Positions 1-8,370 of a DNA stretch of 53,409 bases are shown piece by piece; within the stretch, counting starts at the first letter, position 1, and the number at the start of each line of letters is the position of its first letter. The notes below the pieces were generated by a model that did not search any database, was not told the origin of the DNA, and was given only the letters and a program-made list of their open reading frames with translations. Source of the DNA: Leucobacter sp. 7(1) (GTDB lineage Bacteria > Actinomycetota > Actinomycetes > Actinomycetales > Microbacteriaceae); the NCBI RefSeq assembly GCF_900163635.1, contig NZ_FUID01000104.1:1-53409 (forward strand). The letters run 5' to 3'. A program made the translations under genes and the position numbers.

Positions 1-342
1 AAGAACTGGCCCTCGCGGCCTGACTAGAACTGTCACCTGTTCCTGCATCAGACCCTTCTAAGAAAGTTTTCCGCCGTAAGGCTCTGGGGTGTGTGGCAGG
101 AATCGAGCGCCTACGCGGGTGCGCGGGCACGCGTTCACCACCCCCGTTCACCAGCGCGTCAGAGATTCGTGACTGTGCAGGAGATTGCGGCGCGGATCCG
201 GCACGCGGCCCGAGAATCTCCTACGAACCGAACCGAACGAACGACCGAGGCCCCGCGAGAACGACAGCCCAGGTCTGAACGAGGGCGATGACGCCGGCGC
301 GAGGCGCGGACTCGCCGGCCCCGAACCCACGGAAGACCGTGA
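1..342. other. Gene-free left edge
   Basis: I find no supportable gene here. Open frames are short, overlap each other on both strands, and lack a ribosome binding site or recognisable motif. A small run of related units (GAACC GAACC GAACGAACGACC, about 225-245) is visible. The stretch lies downstream of the minus-strand deacetylase-like gene and probably holds its 3' flank plus the flank of a gene left of the window. Confidence 0.5.
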
Positions 343-1017
343 CTAGTAGTTCTCGGCTGGGACCTTCTCGAACCACCAGAACGGGTGCGTCAGCACCTGC
401 ATCAGGGGCTCCTTGCCGACCCACATGCCGAAGTGGCCCTCGCGCCAGCGGCCGCTCGAATCGCTCAGGTATTTCATGTGCGGCATCATGAAGCGCTCCT
501 CATAGGCGTGGTATGCGACGGTGTCGCTCCACTTCTCCTGCAGCGCGTTCGCGAACTCCATGCCGCCCATGCGCGCGGGCTCGTGCGAGCTGAATCCGCC
601 GAGGGGCCGGCCCACGGCGGCCTCGAATACCGCGCGCTGGCGCTCGGCCCACTCCCAGTTGTCGCCGCCAAGCCAGTCCGACAGTCCCCCCTCCAGGTGC
701 AGCTGGACCTCGTGCCCGAGCCCCTCCATCTCCTGGATGAACTGCAGCGACTGCAGGCTCATCAGGTTGTAGCCGCGGGCGTGCACCCGGAGGAAAAAGG
801 TCGAGGTGCAGCCCGCCTCGGCGTCGACGCGCGCCACCCGCATTGCCTGCTCGATTGTGTTGTCGATATCGTGACGCAGCACCAGGTGCTGCGCCTGCGG
901 CTCGGCGAGGTACTGCTGGAACCCGGTGACCGCGTACCCGGCCTCGCGGTAGGCGCGCAGCGTGTCCGAGTAGGACTTCAGCGAGTAGTCGTACGTTTCA
1001 GTGGCGGAAGAGGTCAT
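343..1017 (-). CDS. WbmS/NodB-like polysaccharide deacetylase family protein
   Basis: 224 aa. The HDID motif at residues 49-52 and the spaced histidines H102 and H107 (GHEVQLHLE) fit the metal-binding aspartate and histidine sites of the NodB-fold deacetylase family, in the variant seen in WbmS-like proteins. Members remove acyl groups from sugars in polysaccharides. No signal peptide is seen, so it probably acts in the cytoplasm on a precursor. I chose the ATG at 1017 because homology-like sequence begins there; a TTG at 1080 is possible, and a TAGCAT box (1089-1094, minus strand) lies just upstream of it. It is divergent from the glycosyltransferase block and heads the surface-glycan region. 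The family call is fairly sure, the substrate unknown. Confidence 0.7.
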   Translation of the reverse strand: MTSSATETYDYSLKSYSDTLRAYREAGYAVTGFQQYLAEPQAQHLVLRHDIDNTIEQAMRVARVDAEAGCTSTFFLRVHARGYNLMSLQSLQFIQEMEGLGHEVQLHLEGGLSDWLGGDNWEWAERQRAVFEAAVGRPLGGFSSHEPARMGGMEFANALQEKWSDTVAYHAYEERFMMPHMKYLSDSSGRWREGHFGMWVGKEPLMQVLTHPFWWFEKVPAENY

Positions 1018-1141
1018 GCTGGTCTGCCGTTCGGGTCGCGGCCAGCGTGCGCCGGCAGTGGGTCTGACAAGAGAACACAATGTGCCCCATGCTACGGGAG
1101 GCGCCCCACCGCTCGCACCGGGGCCATTCGAGGGCCCACGC

Positions 1142-1147
1142 TAGGAT
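1142..1147 (+). promoter_or_regulatory. -10 box for a leaderless transcript (TAGGAT)
   Basis: TAGGAT is followed by 7 bases and then the ATG of a 12-codon ORF at 1155. The same spacing recurs before several other starts in this window. I see no good -35 hexamer. Confidence 0.5.
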
Positions 1148-1154
1148 TGCTCGC

Positions 1155-1193
1155 ATGGCAGCACCGAACCACGCGGGAACTCGCGCCCTGTGA
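1155..1193 (+). CDS. Putative 12-aa leader peptide coupled to the next gene
   Basis: This small ORF (MAAPNHAGTRAL) starts 7 bases after a TAGGAT box and stops at TGA 1191-1193. That stop overlaps the GTG start (1190) of the next glycosyltransferase as GTGA. The glycosyltransferase has only a weak Shine-Dalgarno sequence, so a leaderless leader ORF could deliver ribosomes to it by termination-reinitiation. Frame and overlap are directly visible; expression and coupling are inference. Confidence 0.4.
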   Translation: MAAPNHAGTRAL

Positions 1194-2419
1194 ACCGCAA
1201 TCGCCTGCCCGCGTGGATCAATCGCGGGATCGACCGCCTCGCTGATGCCCCAATGAGCCCGCTGGGCCGGATCGCCGCGCGACGCCTCGGTGCACCCGCC
1301 CCGCGCGGCACGATCCCGGCGACGGAGTTCGGAAGCGCTCCCACCCGCGTCCTCATTGCCCCCGTGAATTATTCGGGTCAGGGCACCGCTTGGGCTCGCG
1401 CGCTTGAAGCGGCGGACCCCGAAGTCTCAGCCCGGAATATGGCCATCGAGGTGCCCGGCGGTTTTTCCTTCGATGCGGACCTCGTGGTCCCGGTCGGCAC
1501 GTACCATAATGACCCCGACTGGCAGCGGCGACAGTTCGCCGCTGCGGCAGGTGCCACCCACGTCCTCATCGAGGCCGAGGAGCCCCCGTTCGGGCGGCTC
1601 ATGGGCCGCTCAGTCGCAGCCCAAGCCCAGGCGTTGCAGGACCACGGCGTGAATGTCGCCTACCTCGCCCACGGCACCGACGCTCGCCTCCCCTCGCGTC
1701 ATGCCGCGTCGAGCCCGTGGTCGTACTATCGGGACGAGGCCGTGTATCTGCCGCGCGCCGAGCAGCTCGCGGCCCGGAATATCGCGGTCGTCGAGGCGAG
1801 CGGACGCCCGCAGTTCGTTTCCACGCCGGATCTCCTTACCGATCTCCCGAACGCCACGTGGTGCCCTGTGGTCGTGGATCCCGTGCGCTGGGCGAGCGCC
1901 CCCCGTATTCCGCGCCCCGCGGGTGCTCCGCTCCGCGTGGCGCACGCCCCGTCGAACCCGGTACTCAAAGGGACCCCGTTAATCATGCCGGCGCTTGAGC
2001 GCCTCATCGACGACGGAGTCATCACCCTCGAGCTTGTGCAGGGCGTCCCCTCGGCGCACATGCCCGAGGTGTTCGCGCGCGCGGATGTGCTGCTCGACCA
2101 GTTCCGGTTGGGCTCCTATGGAGTCGCCGCGTGCGAGGCGATGGCCGCCGGCTGTGTGGTCGTCGGGCAGATATCCGAGCAGGTGCGCTCCGCGGTGCGC
2201 GACCGCAGTGGACAGGAGCTCCCTATTGTGGAGGCGGACCCAGGCACCATTGAGACGGTGCTGCGGGAACTCGCAAACGATCCCGCCCTGTCAACCCGCA
2301 GTGAACTGAGCCGGGACTTCGTGCGCACACTGCACGATGGCCGCGCTTCCGCGGCCGCGCTTCGCGCCGCCTGGATCACATCCCCTGGAGAGGACCCCCA
2401 CCATGCATCCCGCAGCTGA
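1190..2419 (+). CDS. GT-B-like glycosyltransferase, paralogue 1 of 3
   Basis: 409 aa, GTG start overlapping a 12-codon leader ORF. The C-terminal half looks like a GT-B donor-binding domain: HAPSNPVLKG, then ADVLLDQFRLGSYGV and an EAMA/VVVG segment. The N-terminal half carries VNYSGQGTAWARALE and HGTDARLPSRH. These blocks recur in the genes at 2403 and 4777, so the three form a paralogous family. No signal peptide or membrane segment is seen, so it is probably a cytoplasmic transferase building a surface glycan. It overlaps the next gene by 17 bases. Closest visible relative: the 4777 gene (shared WCPVVVDP). Sugar and acceptor cannot be read from sequence. Confidence 0.65.
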   Translation: MNRNRLPAWINRGIDRLADAPMSPLGRIAARRLGAPAPRGTIPATEFGSAPTRVLIAPVNYSGQGTAWARALEAADPEVSARNMAIEVPGGFSFDADLVVPVGTYHNDPDWQRRQFAAAAGATHVLIEAEEPPFGRLMGRSVAAQAQALQDHGVNVAYLAHGTDARLPSRHAASSPWSYYRDEAVYLPRAEQLAARNIAVVEASGRPQFVSTPDLLTDLPNATWCPVVVDPVRWASAPRIPRPAGAPLRVAHAPSNPVLKGTPLIMPALERLIDDGVITLELVQGVPSAHMPEVFARADVLLDQFRLGSYGVAACEAMAAGCVVVGQISEQVRSAVRDRSGQELPIVEADPGTIETVLRELANDPALSTRSELSRDFVRTLHDGRASAAALRAAWITSPGEDPHHASRS

Positions 2420-3575
2420 ACGCGCGTGGCATCTCGTCCCCAAGTTTGCCCAGGACGCAATCGCGTCGGGGATCGACCGTGTCCGCGGCATCACCCCGCC
2501 GGCACCTCCGCTGCCTGATACGAGCAAGCCAATCCGACTCTTCGTTGGCCCAGTGAACTACGCGGGGCAGGGACACCAGTGGGCGCGCGCCGCAGAGTCT
2601 TCAGGGCTCGTTTCAGCCCGGAACTTCGTCCATGACGAGAACAATCTGCTCCGGTATCCGGCCGACTACACCGTGCCGTGGCGCACTTCGGAGCACTCAC
2701 GCGCCTGGCAGAAGGCGATGCTGCGGACGCTATCGGAACAATACACACACGTGCTCATCGAGGCGTGTTTCCCCATCCTCGGCGGCCGCTACTCCGGGGA
2801 CGTGCGCCGTCAGGTCGCTGAGTTCCAAGACGCGGGTCTGAAGGTCGCGGTCGTGGGCCACGGCACCGACGTCCGCTTGCCCTCCCGCCACGTCACGACC
2901 GAACCGTGGTCAATGTTCCACTCGGATGAGTGGGTCGCCCCGGAACTCGTGGAGCACGCCGTCTCCGAGAATCTCAGACTGATTGAGGATCTCGGGGTGC
3001 CGACGTTTGTCTCCACCGCTGGCCTGCTCCTCGATTTGCCGCGGGCCCACTATCTTGGAGTGATCATTGAGCCAGAGCGCTGGGTCGCCCCTGAGCCGCC
3101 CCTGCAGCGGGACCGGATCCGCGTGGTGCACGCCCCCACGAACCAGCATGTGAAGGGCACCGCGGACATCGCCCCGATCGCCCGGCGCATGCACGAAGAG
3201 GGCCTCATCGAGTATGTCGAGATTGACAAGATTCCGCACGCCGAAATGCCCGCGGTATTCGCCGGTGCCGACGTGGTGCTCGACCAGTTCCGCATCGGTG
3301 ACTACGGCGTCGGAGCGTGCGAGACGATGGCGTCTGGCCGGGTCGTGCTCGCTCACGTCAGCGAGCAGGTCCGCGCTGAGGTCGAGCGGCACGCGGGGAT
3401 GCCCCTCCCGATCCCAGAGACCACAATCGACACGGCGGAGGATGTGCTGCGCGACATCGTTGCGCGGCGCGATCATTACCGGGAGATCGCAGCGCAGGGC
3501 CCGGAGTATGTGCGCCGACTGCACGACGGCCGGTTCTCCCGCGACGTCCTGATGTCGCACTTCCTGGACGCATAG
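2403..3575 (+). CDS. GT-B-like glycosyltransferase, paralogue 2 of 3
   Basis: 390 aa. The ATG at 2403 follows a good ribosome site (GGAGAGGA) and lies inside the end of the preceding gene, indicating translational coupling. Conserved family blocks are VNYAGQGHQWARAAE, HGTDVRLPSRH, HAPTNQHVKG and ADVVLDQFRIGDYGV followed by an EAM segment. It is the most diverged of the three paralogues: WCPVVVDP is replaced by YLGVIIEP. The role is inferred to be cytoplasmic sugar transfer in the same pathway as its neighbours; specificity is unknown. Confidence 0.65.
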   Translation: MHPAAERAWHLVPKFAQDAIASGIDRVRGITPPAPPLPDTSKPIRLFVGPVNYAGQGHQWARAAESSGLVSARNFVHDENNLLRYPADYTVPWRTSEHSRAWQKAMLRTLSEQYTHVLIEACFPILGGRYSGDVRRQVAEFQDAGLKVAVVGHGTDVRLPSRHVTTEPWSMFHSDEWVAPELVEHAVSENLRLIEDLGVPTFVSTAGLLLDLPRAHYLGVIIEPERWVAPEPPLQRDRIRVVHAPTNQHVKGTADIAPIARRMHEEGLIEYVEIDKIPHAEMPAVFAGADVVLDQFRIGDYGVGACETMASGRVVLAHVSEQVRAEVERHAGMPLPIPETTIDTAEDVLRDIVARRDHYREIAAQGPEYVRRLHDGRFSRDVLMSHFLDA

Positions 3576-3577
3576 CC

Positions 3578-4780
3578 ATGCGCGTTGTCATCGCCACCCG
3601 CATCTACCGGCCCGAACCCTCAGCGGCGTCGTTTTTCCTCGGGTCCGTCTCTGACGCACTGACCGCGGCCGGCCACGAGGTCGAGGTACTCACCGCGAAG
3701 CCACTGCCCGGGCAGGGCGAAGCCGCGCGCGGCGAACGCGTCAAGACATTCCCAGTGCTGCGAGACGCAAACGGGTACGTGCGCGGCTACGTGCAGTACA
3801 TGAGCTTCGATATTCCGCTTGCGTTCCGGCTGTTGTTCGCACGTCGACCCGCCGCCGTGTTTGTCGAACCGCCCCCCACCACGGGTGCCGTGGTGCGCGT
3901 GGTGTGTGCGCTGCGCCGGATCCCCTATGTGTACGACGCCGCCGATATCTGGTCGGACGCCGCCGGCCAGGCAACCGATTCCGGGCTTGTGGTGCGGGTA
4001 CTGCGAGGGCTGGAGCGCTTTGCAATGCGGGGGGCGGCGGAACTTGTCACGATCTCGCAGGGCGTTGTCGACCGCGTTCGGGATCTCGGGGTCACCACCC
4101 CTGTGGACGTGACCGGGTTCGGGGCCGACACCTCGGTATTCGGCTACCGGGACGTCCCCACAGAGCGATTGTTCATCTACGCGGGCACCTACACCGGGCT
4201 CCACGGTGCCGACATCCTGATCGACGCCTTCGCCCGGTTCTCCGAAACCCACCCCGGCTATCGGCTGCGCTTCATCGGGAACGGCACTGAGCAGGACGAG
4301 ATGCGGGCGCGCGCCGCCTCGCTCGGGATCGGCGAAAGCGTCGAGTTCGCCGATCCGGTACCAGCGGCAGAACTCAGTCCGCAGCTGTCCCGCGCCGTCG
4401 CGAGCCTCGCGACGCTGAAGCCCGGCGGCGGATACGAATACGCGTTTACCTCGAAGGCGTACTCCTCCCTCGCGGCCGGCTGCCCGGTGATCTTCTCCGG
4501 GCCTGGGCCCACCGCGCCCTTCCTCACCGAAGCAGCGAAGACGGTGCCTGTGGGCCACGTCGCGGAGTATTCCGCTGACGCCATCGCGGACGCGCTGCGC
4601 CAGGCCGCGGACGCCCCGCTCTCCCCCTCCGACAGGCAGCGCGTTGCGGAGTGGACTGCAGCCCACCACTCGATGCGTGCCGTCGCCGAGCGGGTCGCCG
4701 CGCGTATCACGGCGGTCGGATCAGCGGGCCGCCGTCCGGGTCGTGCCAGGCGATCCGGAGCGAAAGGTGGCACCGCATGA
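3578..4780 (+). CDS. GT4-family glycosyltransferase
   Basis: 400 aa, starting 2 bases after the preceding stop. The N-terminus (VIATRIYRPEPSAASFF, then HEVEVLTAKP) is the first Rossmann strand and loop typical of GT4 enzymes such as WcaI/WbuB relatives. Further features are VYDAADIWSD, VTISQGVVDRV, the C-domain strands LFIYAGTYTGLHGADIL and RLRFIGNGTE, and the donor-site region YEYAFTSKAYSSLAAGCPVI. It probably transfers a nucleotide sugar to a lipid-linked or growing glycan on the cytoplasmic face. It sits between paralogues 2 and 3 and overlaps the next gene by ATGA. The basic C-terminal tail (about residues 375-398) may contact the membrane. Confidence 0.85.
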   Translation: MRVVIATRIYRPEPSAASFFLGSVSDALTAAGHEVEVLTAKPLPGQGEAARGERVKTFPVLRDANGYVRGYVQYMSFDIPLAFRLLFARRPAAVFVEPPPTTGAVVRVVCALRRIPYVYDAADIWSDAAGQATDSGLVVRVLRGLERFAMRGAAELVTISQGVVDRVRDLGVTTPVDVTGFGADTSVFGYRDVPTERLFIYAGTYTGLHGADILIDAFARFSETHPGYRLRFIGNGTEQDEMRARAASLGIGESVEFADPVPAAELSPQLSRAVASLATLKPGGGYEYAFTSKAYSSLAAGCPVIFSGPGPTAPFLTEAAKTVPVGHVAEYSADAIADALRQAADAPLSPSDRQRVAEWTAAHHSMRAVAERVAARITAVGSAGRRPGRARRSGAKGGTA

Positions 4781-6039
4781 CCGGACTCTTCGCCAGACTC
4801 GCTGGGTGGGCTGTGGCCCACCGATCGAAGCTGCCGCAGTGGGCGCAACGCCTCATGGAGTCCGCGGCACGAAACCCAGACGGTCTGGTGGGCCGGCTCA
4901 GTGCACGGCTCATGGGTGCCGGCGGCGATGCCCCCGTGACGACGGTGCCGGACACGGAGATTCGCGTCTATGTCGCCCCGACGAACTACGCAGGCCAAGG
5001 GTACCTTTGGGCCCGAGCGCTTGAGGCGTCCGACTCCCGCGTCGGCGCTCGCAACATGGCGGTTGAGCTTCCGGGCGGATTCGCGTTCCCGGCCGACACG
5101 CTCGTGCCGATCGCCGCAGTGAATGCCTCCGAGGATTGGGCTGCGGCGGAGTGGGCTGCGGCGAGCCAGTTTAGCCACGTACTCGTCGAGGCCGAACGTC
5201 CCATGTTCGGCAAGCGCTGGGGCCGAGATCTCGCAGTCGAGGTCGCCGAGCTCGAACGAACCGGCGCATCCGTCGCGTTCCTTGCGCACGGCACCGATGT
5301 CCGTGACCCGGACCGCCACATGTCGCTGACCCCGTGGTCGCCCTACATGGAGGACCCGCGCACGGACATCCTCCGAGCAGACGCGCGGGCAAACGTTGCC
5401 CTCCTCGAACGGCTCGGCCGGCCGACGTTCTTCTCGACCCCGGATCTTGCCATCGACCTTCCCTGGGCACACTGGTGTCCAGTCGTCGTGGATCCCACCC
5501 GCTTCACCGCACCAGCCCCGACGTTCGGGAGCGCCCGAGCGCGCGTGATCCATGCTTCGAGCAACCCACTGCAAAAAGGCAGCGACCGGATCGAACGAGC
5601 GCTTGCTCCGCTCATCGCGTCCGGTGAGATCGAGTACGAGCTCATCACGGCAACGCCCGCGGCTCAGATGCCCGCCGTGTTCACCGCAGCCGACATCGTG
5701 CTGGATCAGTTCCGGCTGGGTTCCTATGGTGTCGCCGCGTGCGAGGCCATGGCGAGTGGACGAGTTGTGGTTGGGCACGTCCTGCCCGAGGTGCGCGAGC
5801 GCGTGCTCCGCGATACCGGACTGGACCTCCCCATCGTGGAGGCGACTCCCGAAACCCTGCACGATGTCGTCGCCGGGCTCATCGCTGATCCCGCAGCCAC
5901 CCGCGCCGCAGCAGCAGCAGGGCCTGGGTTTGTTGCCGCCGTGCACTCGGGTGCGATGAGCGCGAAGGTGCTCACTGAGTATTGGATCGCGCCGGGGAGC
6001 GCCGAAGCGCCCTCCGAAGCACCCTCCGACGCGCGCTAG
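4777..6039 (+). CDS. GT-B-like glycosyltransferase, paralogue 3 of 3
   Basis: 420 aa. The ATG at 4777 overlaps the preceding stop (ATGA) and has GAAAGGTGG just upstream; a longer frame from 4651 would run through the previous gene. Shared blocks are TNYAGQGYLWARALE, HGTDVRDPDRH, FFSTPDLAIDLP, WCPVVVDP, HASSNPLQKG and DQFRLGSYGVAACEAMASG. The N-terminus adds about 45 residues (LPQWAQRLMESAARNP region) absent from paralogue 2. Its stop shares a CTAG palindrome with the convergent acyltransferase stop. Function is inferred as for the other two paralogues. Confidence 0.65.
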   Translation: MTGLFARLAGWAVAHRSKLPQWAQRLMESAARNPDGLVGRLSARLMGAGGDAPVTTVPDTEIRVYVAPTNYAGQGYLWARALEASDSRVGARNMAVELPGGFAFPADTLVPIAAVNASEDWAAAEWAAASQFSHVLVEAERPMFGKRWGRDLAVEVAELERTGASVAFLAHGTDVRDPDRHMSLTPWSPYMEDPRTDILRADARANVALLERLGRPTFFSTPDLAIDLPWAHWCPVVVDPTRFTAPAPTFGSARARVIHASSNPLQKGSDRIERALAPLIASGEIEYELITATPAAQMPAVFTAADIVLDQFRLGSYGVAACEAMASGRVVVGHVLPEVRERVLRDTGLDLPIVEATPETLHDVVAGLIADPAATRAAAAAGPGFVAAVHSGAMSAKVLTEYWIAPGSAEAPSEAPSDAR

Positions 6040-7184
6040 TTCGCGGAGGCCGCCGCCGACTGCACGGGAGCTCGCCGCTGATCCCGCGCATCCTTCCAGC
6101 GCCGCATGCGGCGCTCGACCGGGCGCTCAATCCCGGCGTGCAGGGCCCACGCCAGGACAATGTCGACGGCCAGGATCACACCAAACCACGCAAGGTTGCG
6201 CCAGCTCGCCTCTTGGAAGCCGAAAACGCGCAGCGCCAGGTAGATCACCGTCGCGTGCACGAGGTAGAACGCGAACGACCACTCGCCGAGCTTCACCTGC
6301 CAGCGAGTTTCGAACAGGAAGCGCTTCCCGTTCAGCGAGTGTGCAGTGAGCGCAACGATCGCGATGCCGACGGCGACCGTGAAGAACTCATTCCCAAACA
6401 TCGCGAACCGACCGAACACGGGTGAAAGCGGCGAAAGGACGATTGCGGCGACGACTATACCAAGCGCCCCGATCCCCCACACTGGATGCAGGCGCGGTCG
6501 CCAGCCCGAGCGCATTGCCCAGGCGAGCGCCATCCCCAGGAGGAACTCCGGGACACGGGTGATGGGCATCGGAACCTGCGTCAACCAGGACTCCGGCCAG
6601 ACAAGCACGCCGAGACGATAGGCAAACGCCCAGACGATCGCCGCAAGCGCGAGCCAGAGCGCCCCGCGCTTCGCAAGCGGGGTAAGTACTCGCGAGATCA
6701 CCGGATGCAGTGCATAGAACAGCGCCTCGACGGTGAGGGTCCAGGCAGCCGGGTTCCCCGAGAACAGTACCGCCGGGTTTGCCCACCATCCCTGCAGCAG
6801 CACGACCGACAGCAGCAAGATCCCGAGGTCAAAGGGCTTCAGGAAGCTGCCCTCGGGAATCGTCGCAAATGTGTAGAACACCGGGATCGCGAAGAGAAGT
6901 GCCACGATGTGTGCCGGCCAGATGCGGGCGAAGCGACGCCAATAAAAAGTCGATGTCGCCACCGCGGGCCGCATCGACCAGGTCAGCACAAAGCCCGAGA
7001 GTACGAAGAAGAACGTGACGCCCAGGTACCCTTCGTCAAACAACCGCGTGATCGGGCCGGGGAGCGGCGCAAAGACGCGCATGTGGTACAAGAACACAAG
7101 GAACGCAGCCCACCAGCGAAGTCCGGTCAGCGAGTCAAGGCGGGGCGTCGGCGCGGCAAGCGTCGCTGAGGCGGGTCGGGTCAC
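6036..7184 (-). CDS. Acyltransferase-3 family membrane protein
   Basis: 382 aa, about ten hydrophobic segments. The start region LDSLTGLRWWAAFLVFLYHM carries the conserved histidine; FFFVLSGFVLTWS and the YWRRFARIWPAH basic motif are classical for acyltransferase-3 (PF01757, OafA-like). Such enzymes move acetyl or other acyl groups across the membrane onto surface sugars, so it likely O-acylates the polymer made by this region. I chose GTG 7184; a TATCCT box lies at 7216-7221 on the minus strand, giving a 5' leader of about 24 nt. The open frame continues upstream into the divergent gene, which is unlikely to be coding. Convergent with the preceding gene (stops share CTAG at 6036-6039). Confidence 0.88.
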   Translation of the reverse strand: MTRPASATLAAPTPRLDSLTGLRWWAAFLVFLYHMRVFAPLPGPITRLFDEGYLGVTFFFVLSGFVLTWSMRPAVATSTFYWRRFARIWPAHIVALLFAIPVFYTFATIPEGSFLKPFDLGILLLSVVLLQGWWANPAVLFSGNPAAWTLTVEALFYALHPVISRVLTPLAKRGALWLALAAIVWAFAYRLGVLVWPESWLTQVPMPITRVPEFLLGMALAWAMRSGWRPRLHPVWGIGALGIVVAAIVLSPLSPVFGRFAMFGNEFFTVAVGIAIVALTAHSLNGKRFLFETRWQVKLGEWSFAFYLVHATVIYLALRVFGFQEASWRNLAWFGVILAVDIVLAWALHAGIERPVERRMRRWKDARDQRRAPVQSAAASAN

Positions 7185-7262
7185 GGGAGTCCAATCGGGA
7201 TCTGCGGCAGGGACCAGGATACCCGAGCATTTCCTGCAGGCACACGGTGCCGGCCCGCCCGG

Positions 7263-7268
7263 TACGAT
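7263..7268 (+). promoter_or_regulatory. -10 box for leaderless GT2 transcript (TACGAT)
   Basis: TACGAT, 7 bases, then ATG 7276. No Shine-Dalgarno is possible in the 7-base gap. The tandem paralogue at 8371 has the same arrangement. Confidence 0.55.
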
Positions 7269-7275
7269 CGAGGCT

Positions 7276-8349
7276 ATGCCCGCACCCCGCGTCGACGTCA
7301 TTATTCCGGTCCACTCGGCTTCCCGGCCCATCGCACGAGCTGTGGCTTCGGTGCTCGATGGGTCCGCCGCGGCAGTGCGGGTGATCGTGATCGCGCACAA
7401 CATCGAGTCCGAGCTCATTCGTAGCGCACTCCTCGATGTTGCGGATGACCCTGCGGTGGAGGTGATTCACCTCGCAGACGGAATCCCCTCCCCCGCCGGC
7501 CCCCGGAACCTGGGCATCACCCACGCGACCGCCCCCTACTACGCGTTCCTTGACTCGGACGACACACTCGCTCCAGGAGCTCTGGATTCGTGGCTCACCC
7601 TCGCGGAGGAAAGCCACAGCGCCGTGGTGATCGCGCGGATGGAACAGGAATCATCCGGGGCCGCCGACCCGCTGCCGCCGACCCGCCCGGAGCGGGACCG
7701 AGCATTACATCCGGTCAAGGACCGGCTCCCGTACCGTAGCGCACCGTTCGGCCTCATCGACCGCGAGCGCTTTGCCGGGCTCCGCTTCACGCCTGGGCTC
7801 GAATCCGGTGAGGACATCGTCGCCTCTGCCGAACTCTGGTTCAGCGGAGCACGCATCGCCTACGATCGCACCGGGCCGGCCTACCGGGTGGGCGGTGACG
7901 CGAGCGACCGCGTCACCGCGGCCCGCCGTTCCCTCGCCGCTGACTTCGCATTCCTTGGGGCGATCGCGGCGACGGAGTGGTTCGGACTACTGCCGCGTTC
8001 GGCGCGCCGCGCGTTCGGGGTCAAGGTGTTCCGCCTGCACTTCTTCGATGCGGTACTCGCGCGCCTCACCGACGATGGGGTCCACGGCGGTCTCGACGCG
8101 CACCGCGAGCCTTTCGCCCGCCTCGTGCACCAGGTTGAAGAGCTCGCCCCCGGATCGCTGGCGCTGCTGTCCCGGCGAGACCGGGCGGCGATCGACGAGG
8201 CGACTTCTCCCACGGGCACGCCGGAGACCATCATGGCGCTCCTCGAGGCCCGCTGGCTCGGTGGTATCGACGCGATGCTCACCAGGAATCCGTTTCTGTC
8301 GATGCACCGACAGGGCCCGCGCCGCACTCTTCGCGACATGGTGGCGTAG
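7276..8349 (+). CDS. GT2 glycosyltransferase, tandem paralogue A
   Basis: 357 aa. VDVIIPVHSASRPIARAV opens a GT-A fold; FLDSDD (D93, D95, D96) is the DxD-type metal and nucleotide-sugar site, and PSPAGPRNLGI precedes it. No membrane segments are seen, so it is probably cytoplasmic. The next gene aligns with it column by column over the first 100 residues and along most of its length, including the ending LTRNPFL, so the two arose by tandem duplication. I reject an upstream in-frame extension to 7015 because it runs antisense through the acyltransferase gene. Sugar specificity unknown. Confidence 0.85.
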   Translation: MPAPRVDVIIPVHSASRPIARAVASVLDGSAAAVRVIVIAHNIESELIRSALLDVADDPAVEVIHLADGIPSPAGPRNLGITHATAPYYAFLDSDDTLAPGALDSWLTLAEESHSAVVIARMEQESSGAADPLPPTRPERDRALHPVKDRLPYRSAPFGLIDRERFAGLRFTPGLESGEDIVASAELWFSGARIAYDRTGPAYRVGGDASDRVTAARRSLAADFAFLGAIAATEWFGLLPRSARRAFGVKVFRLHFFDAVLARLTDDGVHGGLDAHREPFARLVHQVEELAPGSLALLSRRDRAAIDEATSPTGTPETIMALLEARWLGGIDAMLTRNPFLSMHRQGPRRTLRDMVA

Positions 8350-8357
8350 CCGCGCGG

Positions 8358-8363
8358 TAGCAT
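8358..8363 (+). promoter_or_regulatory. -10 box for leaderless GT2 transcript (TAGCAT)
   Basis: TAGCAT lies 7 bases before ATG 8371 and starts 9 bases after the previous stop codon. The surrounding bases resemble those before the paralogue at 7276 (TACGATCGAGGCT versus TAGCATCGAAGCC). Confidence 0.5.
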
Positions 8364-8370
8364 CGAAGCC

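Noticed and set aside
385-1245. Plus-strand open frame over the deacetylase-like gene
   Set aside because: The minus-strand protein carries the HDID and HxxxxH motifs; the plus frame is His/Leu/Arg-rich shadow.
4258-5946. Long open frame on the minus strand (562 codons)
   Set aside because: Antisense to two well-supported glycosyltransferase genes; residue composition is Arg/Gly/His-rich without motifs, typical of shadow frames in GC-rich DNA.
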